Shown here piece by piece: positions 9,896 through 18,311 of a stretch of 64,000 nt of DNA. The notes beneath the pieces were generated by a model that saw only the letters and a list, made by a program, of their open reading frames with translations, did not search any database and was not told where the DNA came from. Every line of letters begins with the position of its first letter. The stretch's first letter is position 1. The DNA is taken from the NCBI GenBank assembly GCA_014360645.1, contig JACIXD010000004.1, positions 186,001 to 250,000 of the forward strand, in the 5' to 3' direction. The stretch is from Actinomycetota bacterium (GTDB lineage Bacteria > Actinomycetota > Geothermincolia > Geothermincolales > RBG-13-55-18). The translations under genes were made by a program, and so were the position numbers.

Positions 9896-12160
9896 ATGGG
9901 CGATGACCTAGAGGGACGGATCCGGTCACAGGTGCGGGACGGAGCGTTCTCGCCGTGGGCTACAGTCACGGCCTACACGGGCGCGGCCTGCCTGGTTTTC
10001 GGATTCCTCTACCTGCTCTCACGTTACAGCTACCTCCTCTTCCACGGCATAGCCGAGGTGTTCAGCGTGCTCATCGCCTGGAGCATCTTCATCATCGCCT
10101 GGAACACCAGGAAGACTTCAGCTAATGGATATCTGCTCTTCCTGGGGATCGCCTACCTCTTCGTGGGAGGCATCGACCTCGTCCACACCCTCGCTTACAA
10201 GGGCATGGGGGTCTTCCAGGGATACCAGACCAACCTTCCCACCCAGCTCTGGATCGCCGCCCGCTACCTGGAGAGTATCTCCCTGCTCGTCTCCCCCTTC
10301 TTCCTGCGCCGCCGGTTCAAGCCCGCCTGGGCCTTCGCCGCCTACGCCGCCGCCTCGGTCCTCATCTACCTCACCATCTTCATATGGGACATATTTCCTG
10401 CCTGCTTCGTGGAGGGAATCGGCCTGACCGTCTTCAAGAAGGCCAGCGAATACGTCATCTGCGCTATCCTGCTGGGCGCCCTCGTCTACCTCTACCGCGG
10501 CCGGGAGAGACTGGGAAGAAAGGTCTTCTTAATGCTCTCCGCCTCCATCCTGATCACCGTGGCCTCCGAGCTCTCCTTCACCCTCTACGTGGACCCTTAC
10601 GGGCTCTTCAACCAGCTCGGGCATTTTCTGAAGATCGTCTCCTTCTACCTCATCTACCGCGCGGTGGTGGTGACCTCGCTGACCGAGCCCTACGATCTCC
10701 TGTACCGTGAGCTGAAAGAGAGCGAGGAACGCTTCCGCGGCATAATCGAGAACGCCCCCTTCGGCTACTACCGCGTGGATAGGGACGGGCTCTGCCAGTA
10801 CGTGAACCCGGTATGGGAACGCATGCACGGGCTTACCCTCGAGGAAGTGGTGGGCAAGCCCTTCGAGGTGCTCCGTCCTCGCGAGGAGCCGGAGGCTTAC
10901 GACCGGTACCTGGAACAAGCTCTCTCCGGGAAGACCGTGAGCGGCGAGATGAGCCGCCTCGCCCGGGATGGCGAAACGGAGCATCTTATCTTCAGTATTC
11001 AACCGGTCAGGCGGGGCGGCGAGGTCGTTGCCGTGGAGGGCTTCATCAACGACGTCACCGAGTTGAAGAGGGCGGAAAAGGCGCTGCGGGAATCGGAGGA
11101 AAGATACCGGATACTGGCCGAGAACCTTCCCCAGGTTGTGTTCGAGATCGATGCGGAAGGATATATCACCTACGTTAACCGCGCCGGCCTCGAGATGTTC
11201 GGATACACGAACGAGGAGGTAGCGCGCGGCCTTCATGTTCTGGAGGTCATAGATCCCGCTGACCGCGCGCGCGCCGAGCGTGACGTCAGAAAGATACTGT
11301 CAGGGGCCTCATCGGGGGACATGCGGGAATACCTGGCGCGCAGAAGGGACGGATCCACCTTTTCCTGCATGGTATATTCCACGGTCATCAGGGACAAGGG
11401 AGGCAGGCCGGTGGGGATGAGGGGCATCCTCACCGATATCAGCGAACGCAAGCGCATGGAGGAGGAGATCATCAGGGCCAACCGTGAGCTCGAGCTCTAC
11501 GCGGAAGTGGTCTCCCACGACCTCCGCGGTCCAGTCTCCGTCATCCGCTCCGCGGTTGCGGGCATGGAGGGAATGCTGGAAGGGTGCGACGACCGCGGGG
11601 CGGCGGAAAACGCCAGGAAGATACTGGAGATCATGCGCCAGAGTTCGCAGGCGGCGCAGGCGCTCATCGACGACCTGCTGGCGCTGGCCAAGGCGGGGCA
11701 GGTGCCGGAGAGGATATCCCCCGTGAGGGTGGGCGAGGTGGTGGAGAGGGTGCTGCGGGAAAGGGCGCCGGAGATGGAAAGCAAAGGAGTACGGGTGGAG
11801 CGGGATGAGGAGCTGGGCACGGTGGTGGCGGACCCCACGCACATATACCAGATATTCTCTAATCTTATCGCCAATTCTATCGCCTACAACGACAACGCGC
11901 GACCAAAACTGCGTATAGCCTACCGCGAGGAGGGCAGCCTCCACCGCTATACGGTGAGAGACAACGGACCCGGCATCCCCGAGGGGGAGCTCGAGGACAT
12001 CTTCCTTCCACTCCACAGCGGAGGGGACGGGGGTACCGGGCTGGGCCTCTCCATCGTGCACCGCCTGGTCACCCTCTACGGGGGCACCATCCGCGCCTAC
12101 AACGACGGGGGAGCCTGCTTCGAGTTCACCCTGCGCGACTACGCCGGACCGGGATCTTGA
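9896..12160 (+). CDS. MASE3-PAS-PAS sensor histidine kinase
   Basis: A 754-residue membrane sensor kinase. Residues about 20-255 form seven hydrophobic segments matching the MASE3 sensor domain (GIAYLFVGGIDLVHTLAYKG is characteristic). Two PAS domains follow (about 275-390 and 400-515), each linked by a S/TELKRAEKALRESEE or SERKRMEEE type coiled linker. The kinase core has the H-box VSHDLRGPV near 540, N-box NLIANSIAYND near 660, DNGPGIP and GGTGLGLSIV. Autophosphorylation on the H-box histidine and phosphotransfer to an unlinked response regulator is expected, as no receiver gene is adjacent. ATG at 9896 has GAAGG directly upstream with short spacing, so the start is less certain than the domains. 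Confidence 0.92.
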   Translation: MGDDLEGRIRSQVRDGAFSPWATVTAYTGAACLVFGFLYLLSRYSYLLFHGIAEVFSVLIAWSIFIIAWNTRKTSANGYLLFLGIAYLFVGGIDLVHTLAYKGMGVFQGYQTNLPTQLWIAARYLESISLLVSPFFLRRRFKPAWAFAAYAAASVLIYLTIFIWDIFPACFVEGIGLTVFKKASEYVICAILLGALVYLYRGRERLGRKVFLMLSASILITVASELSFTLYVDPYGLFNQLGHFLKIVSFYLIYRAVVVTSLTEPYDLLYRELKESEERFRGIIENAPFGYYRVDRDGLCQYVNPVWERMHGLTLEEVVGKPFEVLRPREEPEAYDRYLEQALSGKTVSGEMSRLARDGETEHLIFSIQPVRRGGEVVAVEGFINDVTELKRAEKALRESEERYRILAENLPQVVFEIDAEGYITYVNRAGLEMFGYTNEEVARGLHVLEVIDPADRARAERDVRKILSGASSGDMREYLARRRDGSTFSCMVYSTVIRDKGGRPVGMRGILTDISERKRMEEEIIRANRELELYAEVVSHDLRGPVSVIRSAVAGMEGMLEGCDDRGAAENARKILEIMRQSSQAAQALIDDLLALAKAGQVPERISPVRVGEVVERVLRERAPEMESKGVRVERDEELGTVVADPTHIYQIFSNLIANSIAYNDNARPKLRIAYREEGSLHRYTVRDNGPGIPEGELEDIFLPLHSGGDGGTGLGLSIVHRLVTLYGGTIRAYNDGGACFEFTLRDYAGPGS

Positions 12161-12247
12161 GGGATAGACCGCGCCGCGCCGGCGGAGTGCGGCGGTCCGC
12201 ATCGTTCAACCGCCGTGGGGAAGGCCACAATCCCCGGCGACGCGACC

Positions 12248-13072
12248 TCACGAAGTTCGCGAGGCAAGGATGTTCAGGATGCGCGGGATGGAGAGCTCCA
12301 GCTGCAGCCTGCGCCCGGCGGCGATCTCCGGAGCGAACTCCCGGATGAGCTCCACCTCCTCGCGCGTGGGCGGGGGCAGCTCCGCGAGCTCATCCGCCAC
12401 CATGAGGTCCCAGGGCACCTCCGCTTTTATCTCCTCCACGGTGTGTCCCGGGAAGACCCCCGCGAGGTATATCTCTTTGCTCTCCTCGTGGAAACGGAAC
12501 ACCCCCTTGGTGGCGTAAACGACCTTGGGCCCGCTGCCGGGCGGGAAGCCCGCTTTCTCCCGCGCGTCGTATCCATCGAGGTAACCTGGGGACGAGACGT
12601 AATCGACCTTCTCGACGAACTTTCCCCCGCGCATGGTGAGCACCGCCTTGCGCGCGTAGCCGAAGAACTCAGGCGCCCCGCCCGCTCCCATCATACGCAT
12701 GCGAAAGTCATGGTAGTCCCCGAAAACGGTGGAGTTCATGTTGCCGTAGCGGTCGATCTGCCCCACCCCCAGGAAGGTCACGTCCACCAGCCCGCGGTTG
12801 ACGATGGTGGAGAAGACGTCGATCATGTCGCACGAGTAGGTGTAGCCCCGGGTGCAGGTGGGATCCGCGATATGCAGGGGATTGCGGAAGGGCTCGATGC
12901 CCACCAGCCCCGCCTCGGTGAGGATGACGCAGTTGGGGGCGTGGGTGGCCTTTGCCAGCACCCCCGCCGCCATAGGGATGCCCTGGCCGATGACCACGAT
13001 GTCGCCGTCCTCTATCTCCCTCGCGGCGTTGGCCACGATGATCTCCGCCTCGGTGTATCTCACCTCAGCCAT
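12248..13072 (-). CDS. CoA-transferase beta subunit (glutaconate CoA-transferase/IpdB-like)
   Basis: The 274-residue second subunit of a class I CoA-transferase. The glycine-rich start (GDIVVIGQGIP), ILTEAGLVG near residue 52 and the GVGQIDRYGNMNST segment are typical. A glutamate is present in TEAG, the position used for covalent CoA transfer in glutaconate CoA-transferase, while steroid ring hydrolases of the IpdAB type work without that residue, so a true transferase is slightly favoured; this is inference. The start at 13072 overlaps the end of the alpha subunit gene by 8 bases, which implies translational coupling, and a longer frame to 13300 only reads through that gene. It converges with the histidine kinase gene. 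Confidence 0.88.
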   Translation of the reverse strand: MAEVRYTEAEIIVANAAREIEDGDIVVIGQGIPMAAGVLAKATHAPNCVILTEAGLVGIEPFRNPLHIADPTCTRGYTYSCDMIDVFSTIVNRGLVDVTFLGVGQIDRYGNMNSTVFGDYHDFRMRMMGAGGAPEFFGYARKAVLTMRGGKFVEKVDYVSSPGYLDGYDAREKAGFPPGSGPKVVYATKGVFRFHEESKEIYLAGVFPGHTVEEIKAEVPWDLMVADELAELPPPTREEVELIREFAPEIAAGRRLQLELSIPRILNILASRTS

Positions 13073-14123
13073 TGACGAACCCCCCTTTCTCCTCCAGGGC
13101 ACGGAGGAACTCGTCTCGCGTGAGCTGGAAGTTGAAGCTGACCTCGTTCTCGTCCCAGGCGCGCCTTCCCGAGGCCCCGTAATCGGCGGGGATGCTCGGG
13201 TAGGGCTTCGCCCGCAACTCCTGCAGGTACTTGAGGCCGAAGCGGTCAGCGTAGTGCTGCAGATACTCCCGCCGGTCCGCGACGCCGTAAACCCATTCAT
13301 CCATCCACGCCTTCCCGCCCTCCTCGCTCATGGTCTGCATGAAGAGGAGGCTGCGGAAGATCATGTCGTAGTCGTAGAAACCGAGTAGCTCCGAGGGGTG
13401 GGCTCCCCAGGGCTCCTCCACCACCGCGCAGACGCGGAACGACGGCACGATGGTGAGATGGGGGGATCGCATGATGGTATCCCTGTCCACGATCTGCTCG
13501 CAGGAGACGATGACGCGGCTCGACGCCAGGCAGGCCCACTTGGAGTTGATCAACGCCCCCCACAGCTGGGCGTTGCCCGCCTTGTCGGCGCGCTGGACGT
13601 GCAGGACGGCGACGTCGGGGTTGCGTCCCTTGACCACCACCACCTTCTCGCCGGTGAAGGGGCATTCGACCTCTCCGAACTTCTGCCCCGCGCAGATGGT
13701 CTCCTTGCGGTAGACGTCCGTCTCCCTGATGCCGGACATCACCGGCAAGAAGGGATAGCCCATAGCCCCCGCCTGCAACATGGCGAGCAGGGTATAGTTG
13801 GAATAATCCTCCACCTCCACCTCGCCCCGGCGGAGGGCTCTCTCGAGCACCGTCTCTATCCTCTCGCCGGCGACGCGGAAATTGTAGGCCATGATGAGGC
13901 TGCTCACGCACTTTCCCAAGATGAGCTGGTCGATCTCGTCGATGCCCCCCTGTTGGAAGACCGTGAGGTTCTTCCTGCCCTGGCGGATGATCTCGTGGAT
14001 AAGGGCATATGGTGTGCCGTAAAGGCAGTTGGCGATGACCAGGGAATCGCCGTCGCTCACGAAGCGCTCCACCGCCTCCCTGGCGGTCATGCGCTTGTCC
14101 TCCTGCATGAATTTTTCAGGCAT
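13065..14123 (-). CDS. CoA-transferase alpha subunit (glutaconate CoA-transferase/IpdA-like)
   Basis: The 352-residue alpha subunit partner of the gene at 12248-13072. It shows the family pattern of an N-terminal GDSLVIANCLYGTPYALIH segment, KNLTVFQQGG, and a long central region with VKGRNPDVAVLHVQRADKAGN that is diagnostic of the subunit family. Together the two would move CoA between an acyl-CoA and a dicarboxylate or cholesterol-ring-type acid, or hydrolyse a cyclic diketo-CoA. The ATG at 14123 follows GGAAGGAGGTCC at good spacing. Immediately upstream lies the 160-bp repeat array, so the promoter must lie within or beyond the repeats. Confidence 0.9.
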   Translation of the reverse strand: MPEKFMQEDKRMTAREAVERFVSDGDSLVIANCLYGTPYALIHEIIRQGRKNLTVFQQGGIDEIDQLILGKCVSSLIMAYNFRVAGERIETVLERALRRGEVEVEDYSNYTLLAMLQAGAMGYPFLPVMSGIRETDVYRKETICAGQKFGEVECPFTGEKVVVVKGRNPDVAVLHVQRADKAGNAQLWGALINSKWACLASSRVIVSCEQIVDRDTIMRSPHLTIVPSFRVCAVVEEPWGAHPSELLGFYDYDMIFRSLLFMQTMSEEGGKAWMDEWVYGVADRREYLQHYADRFGLKYLQELRAKPYPSIPADYGASGRRAWDENEVSFNFQLTRDEFLRALEEKGGFVNG

Positions 14124-14212
14124 GTGGACCTCCTTCCCCGCTTTGCCGTTTCGTATTCGTTTCAGGCCCTGTCCTTTCTGCGCTCATCCTTCGCTCCCTT
14201 CGGTTTCCGCGA

Positions 14213-14758
14213 CTCGCTCCGTCCAGGCGACTGGCACCGCTGTGCCTCCCTGCGGTCGGCCCAGTCGCTTTCGCGCTGCGCTTCTCTCCCCGCGTTTGCG
14301 TCTCGCGCGCACGCATGCGTGCCAGGCCTGGACCTCGCTGCGCTCGCCTCTCGTTCGCTCCGACCTTCGCGTACTCGCTCCGTCCAGGCGACTGGCACCG
14401 CTGTGCCTCCCTGCGGTCGGCCCAGTCGCTTTCGCGCTGCGCTTCTCTCCCCGCGTTTGTGTCTCGCGCGCACGCATGCGTGCCAGGCCTGGACCTCGCT
14501 GCGCTCATCCTTCGCTCCCTTCGGTTTCCGCAACTCGCTCCGTCCAGGCGACTGGCACCGCTGTGCCTCCCTGCGGTCGGCCCAGTCGCTTTCGCGCTGC
14601 GCTTCTCTCCCCGCGTTTGCGTCTCGCGCGCACGCATGCGTGCCAGGCCTGGACCTCGCTGCGCTCGCCTCTCGTTCGCTCCGACCTTCGCGTACTCGCT
14701 CCGTCCAGGCGACTGGCACCGCTGTGCCTCCCTGCGGTCGGCCCAGTCGCTTTCGCGA
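14213..14758. repeat. 160-bp tandem repeat array (four units, last partial)
   Basis: Three complete units start at 14213, 14374 and 14534, spaced 161, 160 and 161 bases, and a fourth starts at 14695 and is cut off near 14758. Every unit begins CTCGCTCCGTCCAGGCGAC and contains CCAGGCCTGG and GCACGCATGCGTGC palindromes. Units 1 and 3 end in one tail (CTCTCGTTCGCTCCGACC) while unit 2 and the sequence before unit 1 carry another (CATCCTTCGCTCCCTTCGG), so a 321-base higher-order repeat is present. A related pair of units in opposite orientation lies at 34356-34600. Open frames through the array are in all frames and are not genes. Confidence 0.95.
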
Positions 14759-14779
14759 TGCATTCTGTCGTTATGTTAT

Positions 14780-15736
14780 CTATAATCCGAGGAGGTTGGC
14801 GGCGTTGTGATAGAGCCACTTCTCCAGGACGCCCTCGCGAAGCGGCATCTGCCTTATCTCCTCCACCAGTTCCGGGACGCTCATGCCCATGAAGAGCCAA
14901 GTGGAACCGAAGATCACGCGGTCCGACAGTATGGTGTTGCCATATTCCACCAGGGGCTCCCAGCCGGTGTTGTGCCTCCCCACGTAGCGCGGGCGCATGG
15001 AGGCGAAATCGACGTACACGTTGGGATGGCGCCAGGCCACCGCCACCAGTTCCGCCGTCCAGGGCCAGCCGCCATGCCCCGCGATGATCTTGAGCTCCGG
15101 GAAATCCAGCGCTACCTGGTCGAGGTGCGAGGGGTGCTCGACGAACATGGGCAGGCTGGCGAAGCTCACCGACTGGTGCAGCCACACCGGCACCCCGAGC
15201 TCCACGCACTTGGCGTAGATGGGATAAAACTTGCGGTGATCGGCGGGGATCCCCTGCATGAAGGGGCGCATGGCCACGCCGGTGAGGCCCAGCTCCTTCA
15301 CGCAGCGCTCCACCTCGCGCACCGCGTCCATGCCCTTGTGAGGATCGATGCCCGCGAAGCAGCGCAGGCGATTCGGGTGGCGGCTCACCACCTCGGCGAA
15401 GTAATCGTTGGAGAGGCCTTTTACTCCGGCCACCGTCTCCTCGTCCATGTTGTAGAGCACCGCCACCTCCACCCCCCAGGAGTCGAGCATGGCGATGAAC
15501 TGCTCTTCCGTCTGCGCCAGCGGCTCCACCCGCGGTTCCAGGAAACGGTAGAGCTCCTCCTCGCTCATCTCCTCCTTGGCCCGCGCCAGTTCCTCGGCCT
15601 CCAAGCCCAGCATGGGGGCGACGCGCGGCCCGTAGATCCTGCGGAGGTACTCGGACATCTGAGGAGGGAGGCCGGTTATCTGGTCTATAACGGCCTCCTT
15701 GGTCGGCAGGTTGCACAGGCAGTCGATGATCTTCAA
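14780..15736 (-). CDS. Amidohydrolase-family protein with degenerate metal site
   Basis: A 318-residue member of the amidohydrolase_2 (ACMSD/decarboxylase-like) TIM-barrel family. The fold signature is visible in VWLHQS near residue 184 and IIAGHGGWPW near 220, which carry two of the usual metal-ligand histidines. However, the N-terminal HxH motif is replaced by DCLCN (residues 5-9), and the final aspartate expected in the FGSD motif is missing (IFGSTWLF). A catalytic zinc centre of the usual kind is therefore doubtful; the cysteines might substitute or the protein may be non-catalytic. The TTG start at 15736 follows GGAGGTGGGG. It is the last gene of the GlpA-like operon, 43 bases after the GlcG-type gene. 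Compare the intact relative at 24574-25446. Confidence 0.82.
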   Translation of the reverse strand: MKIIDCLCNLPTKEAVIDQITGLPPQMSEYLRRIYGPRVAPMLGLEAEELARAKEEMSEEELYRFLEPRVEPLAQTEEQFIAMLDSWGVEVAVLYNMDEETVAGVKGLSNDYFAEVVSRHPNRLRCFAGIDPHKGMDAVREVERCVKELGLTGVAMRPFMQGIPADHRKFYPIYAKCVELGVPVWLHQSVSFASLPMFVEHPSHLDQVALDFPELKIIAGHGGWPWTAELVAVAWRHPNVYVDFASMRPRYVGRHNTGWEPLVEYGNTILSDRVIFGSTWLFMGMSVPELVEEIRQMPLREGVLEKWLYHNAANLLGL

Positions 15737-15779
15737 TACCCCACCTCCATTCTCTTACCTTAACGGCGACCCTGTTCAT

Positions 15780-16667
15780 TCAGGCGGAGACGGCGGCTGC
15801 CCTGGCGATACGGACGTCCTGGGACGGCGTCCCTCCCGCCACCCCGATCGCGCCCGTGAGCGCGCCCTCCGCGTCGAAGATGGGCAGGCCGCCCGGCACG
15901 GGGCAGAGGCGCTCGTTCCAGCCGGCGGTGGGTATGCCCAGTCCGGGAAGGTCCCGCACGCCGTAGCGCGTCACCTCGGAGCTGGGCGCGCGGAAGGCGG
16001 CGGCCGTCCAGGCCTTGTCGCGGGCGAGCTCGGCGGTGGGATAGGGGGCGCCGTCCATGCGGTAGAGCACCCGCGGCCAGCCCTCGGCATCGCTCAGGCA
16101 GACGCTCACCGCCAGCCCCATCTCCTCCGCCCTGGCCATGGCCGCCTCCACCAATTTTACATATTTATCCAGCCGACTCTCGAGCGGCGGGTCCTCGGCA
16201 TCGTACATGGCCGACCAGCAGCGCTGGCTCACGGTGTTGTCGTCCTGGGCGGATGGGGTGCCGCTGGTGCCTACGCCCCCGATGACGGCCATTTCCTTGT
16301 CGCGGATGGGGATACCGCCCATGATGGTGGTCAGCCTCCCCTTGTGCTTGAACTGCAGCCCCATGCCGTGGTGCCCGAGGGGGAGCTGGTCCAGGGGCAT
16401 GACCGCGGTGCGGGGGTCGGTCATGCGGCCCAGCATGAGGGTGGGGGCGAGGAAGGTGGCCGCGGTCCAGGCCTTCTCCACCCCGATGTCGAAGGTGGCC
16501 GGCGGGGCTCCTTCCATGCGGTGCGCCGCGATCACCGCACCCGCCTTGTCCACCACCACGATGCTGCAGGGCCAGCCGATGAGGTCCTCGGCCATGCGCT
16601 CCGCCGCCTGCAGGCCTTTGCGCGCCAGGTAGAGGGTGACCACGTCTATCTCGTTGCCGTTGGCCAT
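15780..16667 (-). CDS. Tandem GlcG/HbpS domain protein
   Basis: 295 residues with two copies of the GlcG/HbpS (DUF336) domain. The first begins at the N-terminus (LARKGLQAAERMAEDL, then SIVVVDKAGAVIAAHRMEGA), the second near residue 145 (VKLVEAAMARAEEMGL, then VCLSDAEGWPRVLYRMDGA); each ends with a GGIPI or GGLPI plus GAIGV/IGGVG segment. Single-domain relatives bind haem or act as accessory factors beside glycolate and propanediol utilisation genes. The start is the ATG at 16667 with GGAGGGATAACC upstream; the longer frame to 17024 overlaps the DUF1667 gene. It sits two bases after the DUF1667 stop, so it belongs to the redox operon. A cofactor-binding accessory role is inferred. Confidence 0.82.
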   Translation of the reverse strand: MANGNEIDVVTLYLARKGLQAAERMAEDLIGWPCSIVVVDKAGAVIAAHRMEGAPPATFDIGVEKAWTAATFLAPTLMLGRMTDPRTAVMPLDQLPLGHHGMGLQFKHKGRLTTIMGGIPIRDKEMAVIGGVGTSGTPSAQDDNTVSQRCWSAMYDAEDPPLESRLDKYVKLVEAAMARAEEMGLAVSVCLSDAEGWPRVLYRMDGAPYPTAELARDKAWTAAAFRAPSSEVTRYGVRDLPGLGIPTAGWNERLCPVPGGLPIFDAEGALTGAIGVAGGTPSQDVRIARAAAVSA

Positions 16668-16669
16668 GG

Positions 16670-17056
16670 TTATCCCTCCTCTCCCACACGCGCCGGCCAG
16701 TCCGCGGTGGCTACCAGGTCGGCCTTGGATTTGAGCACGTTCTTCAGGATGACGTCCCCCGCCTTCACGGGCGCCACCACCTTGACCTTCGCCGTCTCGC
16801 GCATGATGGGCTTCATGAGCACCTTGAGGACGGGGCGGGAGGTCCGCACCGGCAGCAGGGGACAGGCCTCGTCCTCGGTACGCACGGTGGCGGTGAGGGT
16901 GCGCACGGGGTTGCGCAGCTCCTCCAGGACGTACTTCTGCCCCTGCTTGCACTCCGCGCCCTTCAGGGCGGTCACCATGCCTCCGCGGTCGATCACCGCC
17001 GTGACGCGGCATCCCAGCGGGCAACCGATGCAGATGACCGTCTCGCGGGGGGACAT
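16670..17056 (-). CDS. DUF1667 domain protein
   Basis: A 128-residue protein with the family's N-terminal CIGCPLGC motif (residues 9-16) and a later cysteine in GAECKQGQKY, suggesting metal or Fe-S binding. DUF1667 proteins are nearly always encoded next to a GlpA-like dehydrogenase and an FAD oxidoreductase, exactly as here, and are thought to be a small third component of that complex. The start ATG follows GGGAGGCGATTGAA. It begins 1 base after the stop of the FAD oxidoreductase gene and is followed 2 bases later by the GlcG-type gene, so all are co-translated. Confidence 0.88.
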   Translation of the reverse strand: MSPRETVICIGCPLGCRVTAVIDRGGMVTALKGAECKQGQKYVLEELRNPVRTLTATVRTEDEACPLLPVRTSRPVLKVLMKPIMRETAKVKVVAPVKAGDVILKNVLKSKADLVATADWPARVGEEG

Positions 17057-17057
17057 T

Positions 17058-18311
17058 TCAATCGCCTCCCCTCAGCTCGCAGTCCACCACCAGTTCTCCC
17101 TTGATCCCCGCTTCTTTCATCGCCTGCCCCTTCACCTCCAGGATGATCATCTCGCTGGGACGCACGGTGCGATACCTCTTCCACAGGACGCCGCCCACCT
17201 TGACCGTGGCCTTGAGGCCGGGCCGCTCCACCCGCATGTGCAGGGTCACGTCGTCCTTGCCCGAGACGTACTGGGGGACCACGTACTTGATGTTCTTACC
17301 CGGGACCACCCTGACCCCCGTGGCGGCCTTGAGCCTGCCCTTATCGGCGTAGGCCGCGGCGGAGCGTCCCGCCGCTTCTGCCTCCCAGCTCACCCAGTCA
17401 ACGAGGTCGTGGACCTGGACCACGTTGCCACCGGCGAAGATGCCCGGCACAACTGTCTGCCGGTTCTGGTCCACCACCGGACCCCCGGTCGCCGGGTCCA
17501 GTTCCACTCCCGCCTTGCGCGAGAGCTCGTTCTCGGGGATGAGCCCGGCGGAGATGAGCAGACAGTCGCAGGGGAAGAGCTTTTCCGTGCCCGCTATGGG
17601 GCGGCGCTCCGCGTCCACCCTCGACACCGTTACCCCCTCCACCCTCTCCTCGCCGTGGATGAAGGTGACGGTGTGTTCGAGCAGGAGGGGAATCCCGAAG
17701 TCGTGCAGGCACTGCACTTCGTTGCGGATGAGCCCGCCCGGCCAGGGCATGATCTCCACCACCGCCTCGACCTTCGCTCCCTCCAGGGTGAGACGGCGTG
17801 CCATGATCATGCCAATATCGCCGGAGCCCAGGATGACGTAGCGCGATCCCGGCATGTATCCCTCTACGTTCACGAAGCGCTGGCACGTGCCCGCCGTCAT
17901 CACACCGGCCGGCCTGGTGCCGGGTATTCCGAGGGCGCCGCGCGCACGCTCGCGGCAGCCCATGGCCAGGACCACGGCGCCGGGCTTGAACTTCATGTAG
18001 CCGTGCCGGCGGCTCACGGCGGTGATGCCCCGCTCCGCGTCCAAGTCGATGACCATGGTCTCGAGCCGCGCCTCCACGCCCAGCGATTGCGCCCTTCCGA
18101 TGAACGCCTTCTCGTACTCCGGCCCGGTCATGTCCCGTCCGAAGTAGAGCAGCCCGAAGCCGTTATGGATGCACTGCGGGAGCAGGCCGCCCAGCTGCTC
18201 GGCCCTCTCGACGATCAGGACTCTCTCCGCGCCGCGCTCGCGGGCGGCGATGGCTGCGGCAAGCCCGGCCGGGCCCGCCCCGATCACGGCGACATCGACC
18301 CGCTCAGCCAT
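17058..18311 (-). CDS. FAD-dependent NAD(P)H oxidoreductase (GlpA-partner)
   Basis: 417-residue pyridine nucleotide-disulfide-type flavoprotein. It has an N-terminal FAD motif (VAVIGAGPAGLAAA), the CIHNGFGL signature of the subfamily that partners GlpA-like dehydrogenases, a second dinucleotide motif (YVILGSGDIGMIMARR near residue 160) for NAD(P), and a C-terminal FAD loop PGIFAGGNVVQVHDLVD near 300. A role in passing electrons between the GlpA-like flavoprotein and NAD(P) is likely. Its ATG overlaps the end of the GlpA-like gene by 8 bases. The C-terminal 100 residues beyond the FAD loop form an extra domain also seen in this subfamily. Confidence 0.88.
   Translation of the reverse strand: MAERVDVAVIGAGPAGLAAAIAARERGAERVLIVERAEQLGGLLPQCIHNGFGLLYFGRDMTGPEYEKAFIGRAQSLGVEARLETMVIDLDAERGITAVSRRHGYMKFKPGAVVLAMGCRERARGALGIPGTRPAGVMTAGTCQRFVNVEGYMPGSRYVILGSGDIGMIMARRLTLEGAKVEAVVEIMPWPGGLIRNEVQCLHDFGIPLLLEHTVTFIHGEERVEGVTVSRVDAERRPIAGTEKLFPCDCLLISAGLIPENELSRKAGVELDPATGGPVVDQNRQTVVPGIFAGGNVVQVHDLVDWVSWEAEAAGRSAAAYADKGRLKAATGVRVVPGKNIKYVVPQYVSGKDDVTLHMRVERPGLKATVKVGGVLWKRYRTVRPSEMIILEVKGQAMKEAGIKGELVVDCELRGGD

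Noticed and set aside
14213-14758. CRISPR-like array
   Set aside because: The repeat units are 160 bases and contiguous; the alternating tails are themselves repeated and are not unique spacers.
14116-14810. Long open frames on both strands through the 160-bp array
   Set aside because: All frames are open because of composition, and the translations are repeats of the array itself; there is no start site or conserved domain.
14505-15779. 424-codon minus-strand frame joining the repeat array and the amidohydrolase gene
   Set aside because: It is out of frame with the real amidohydrolase and gives low-complexity residues.
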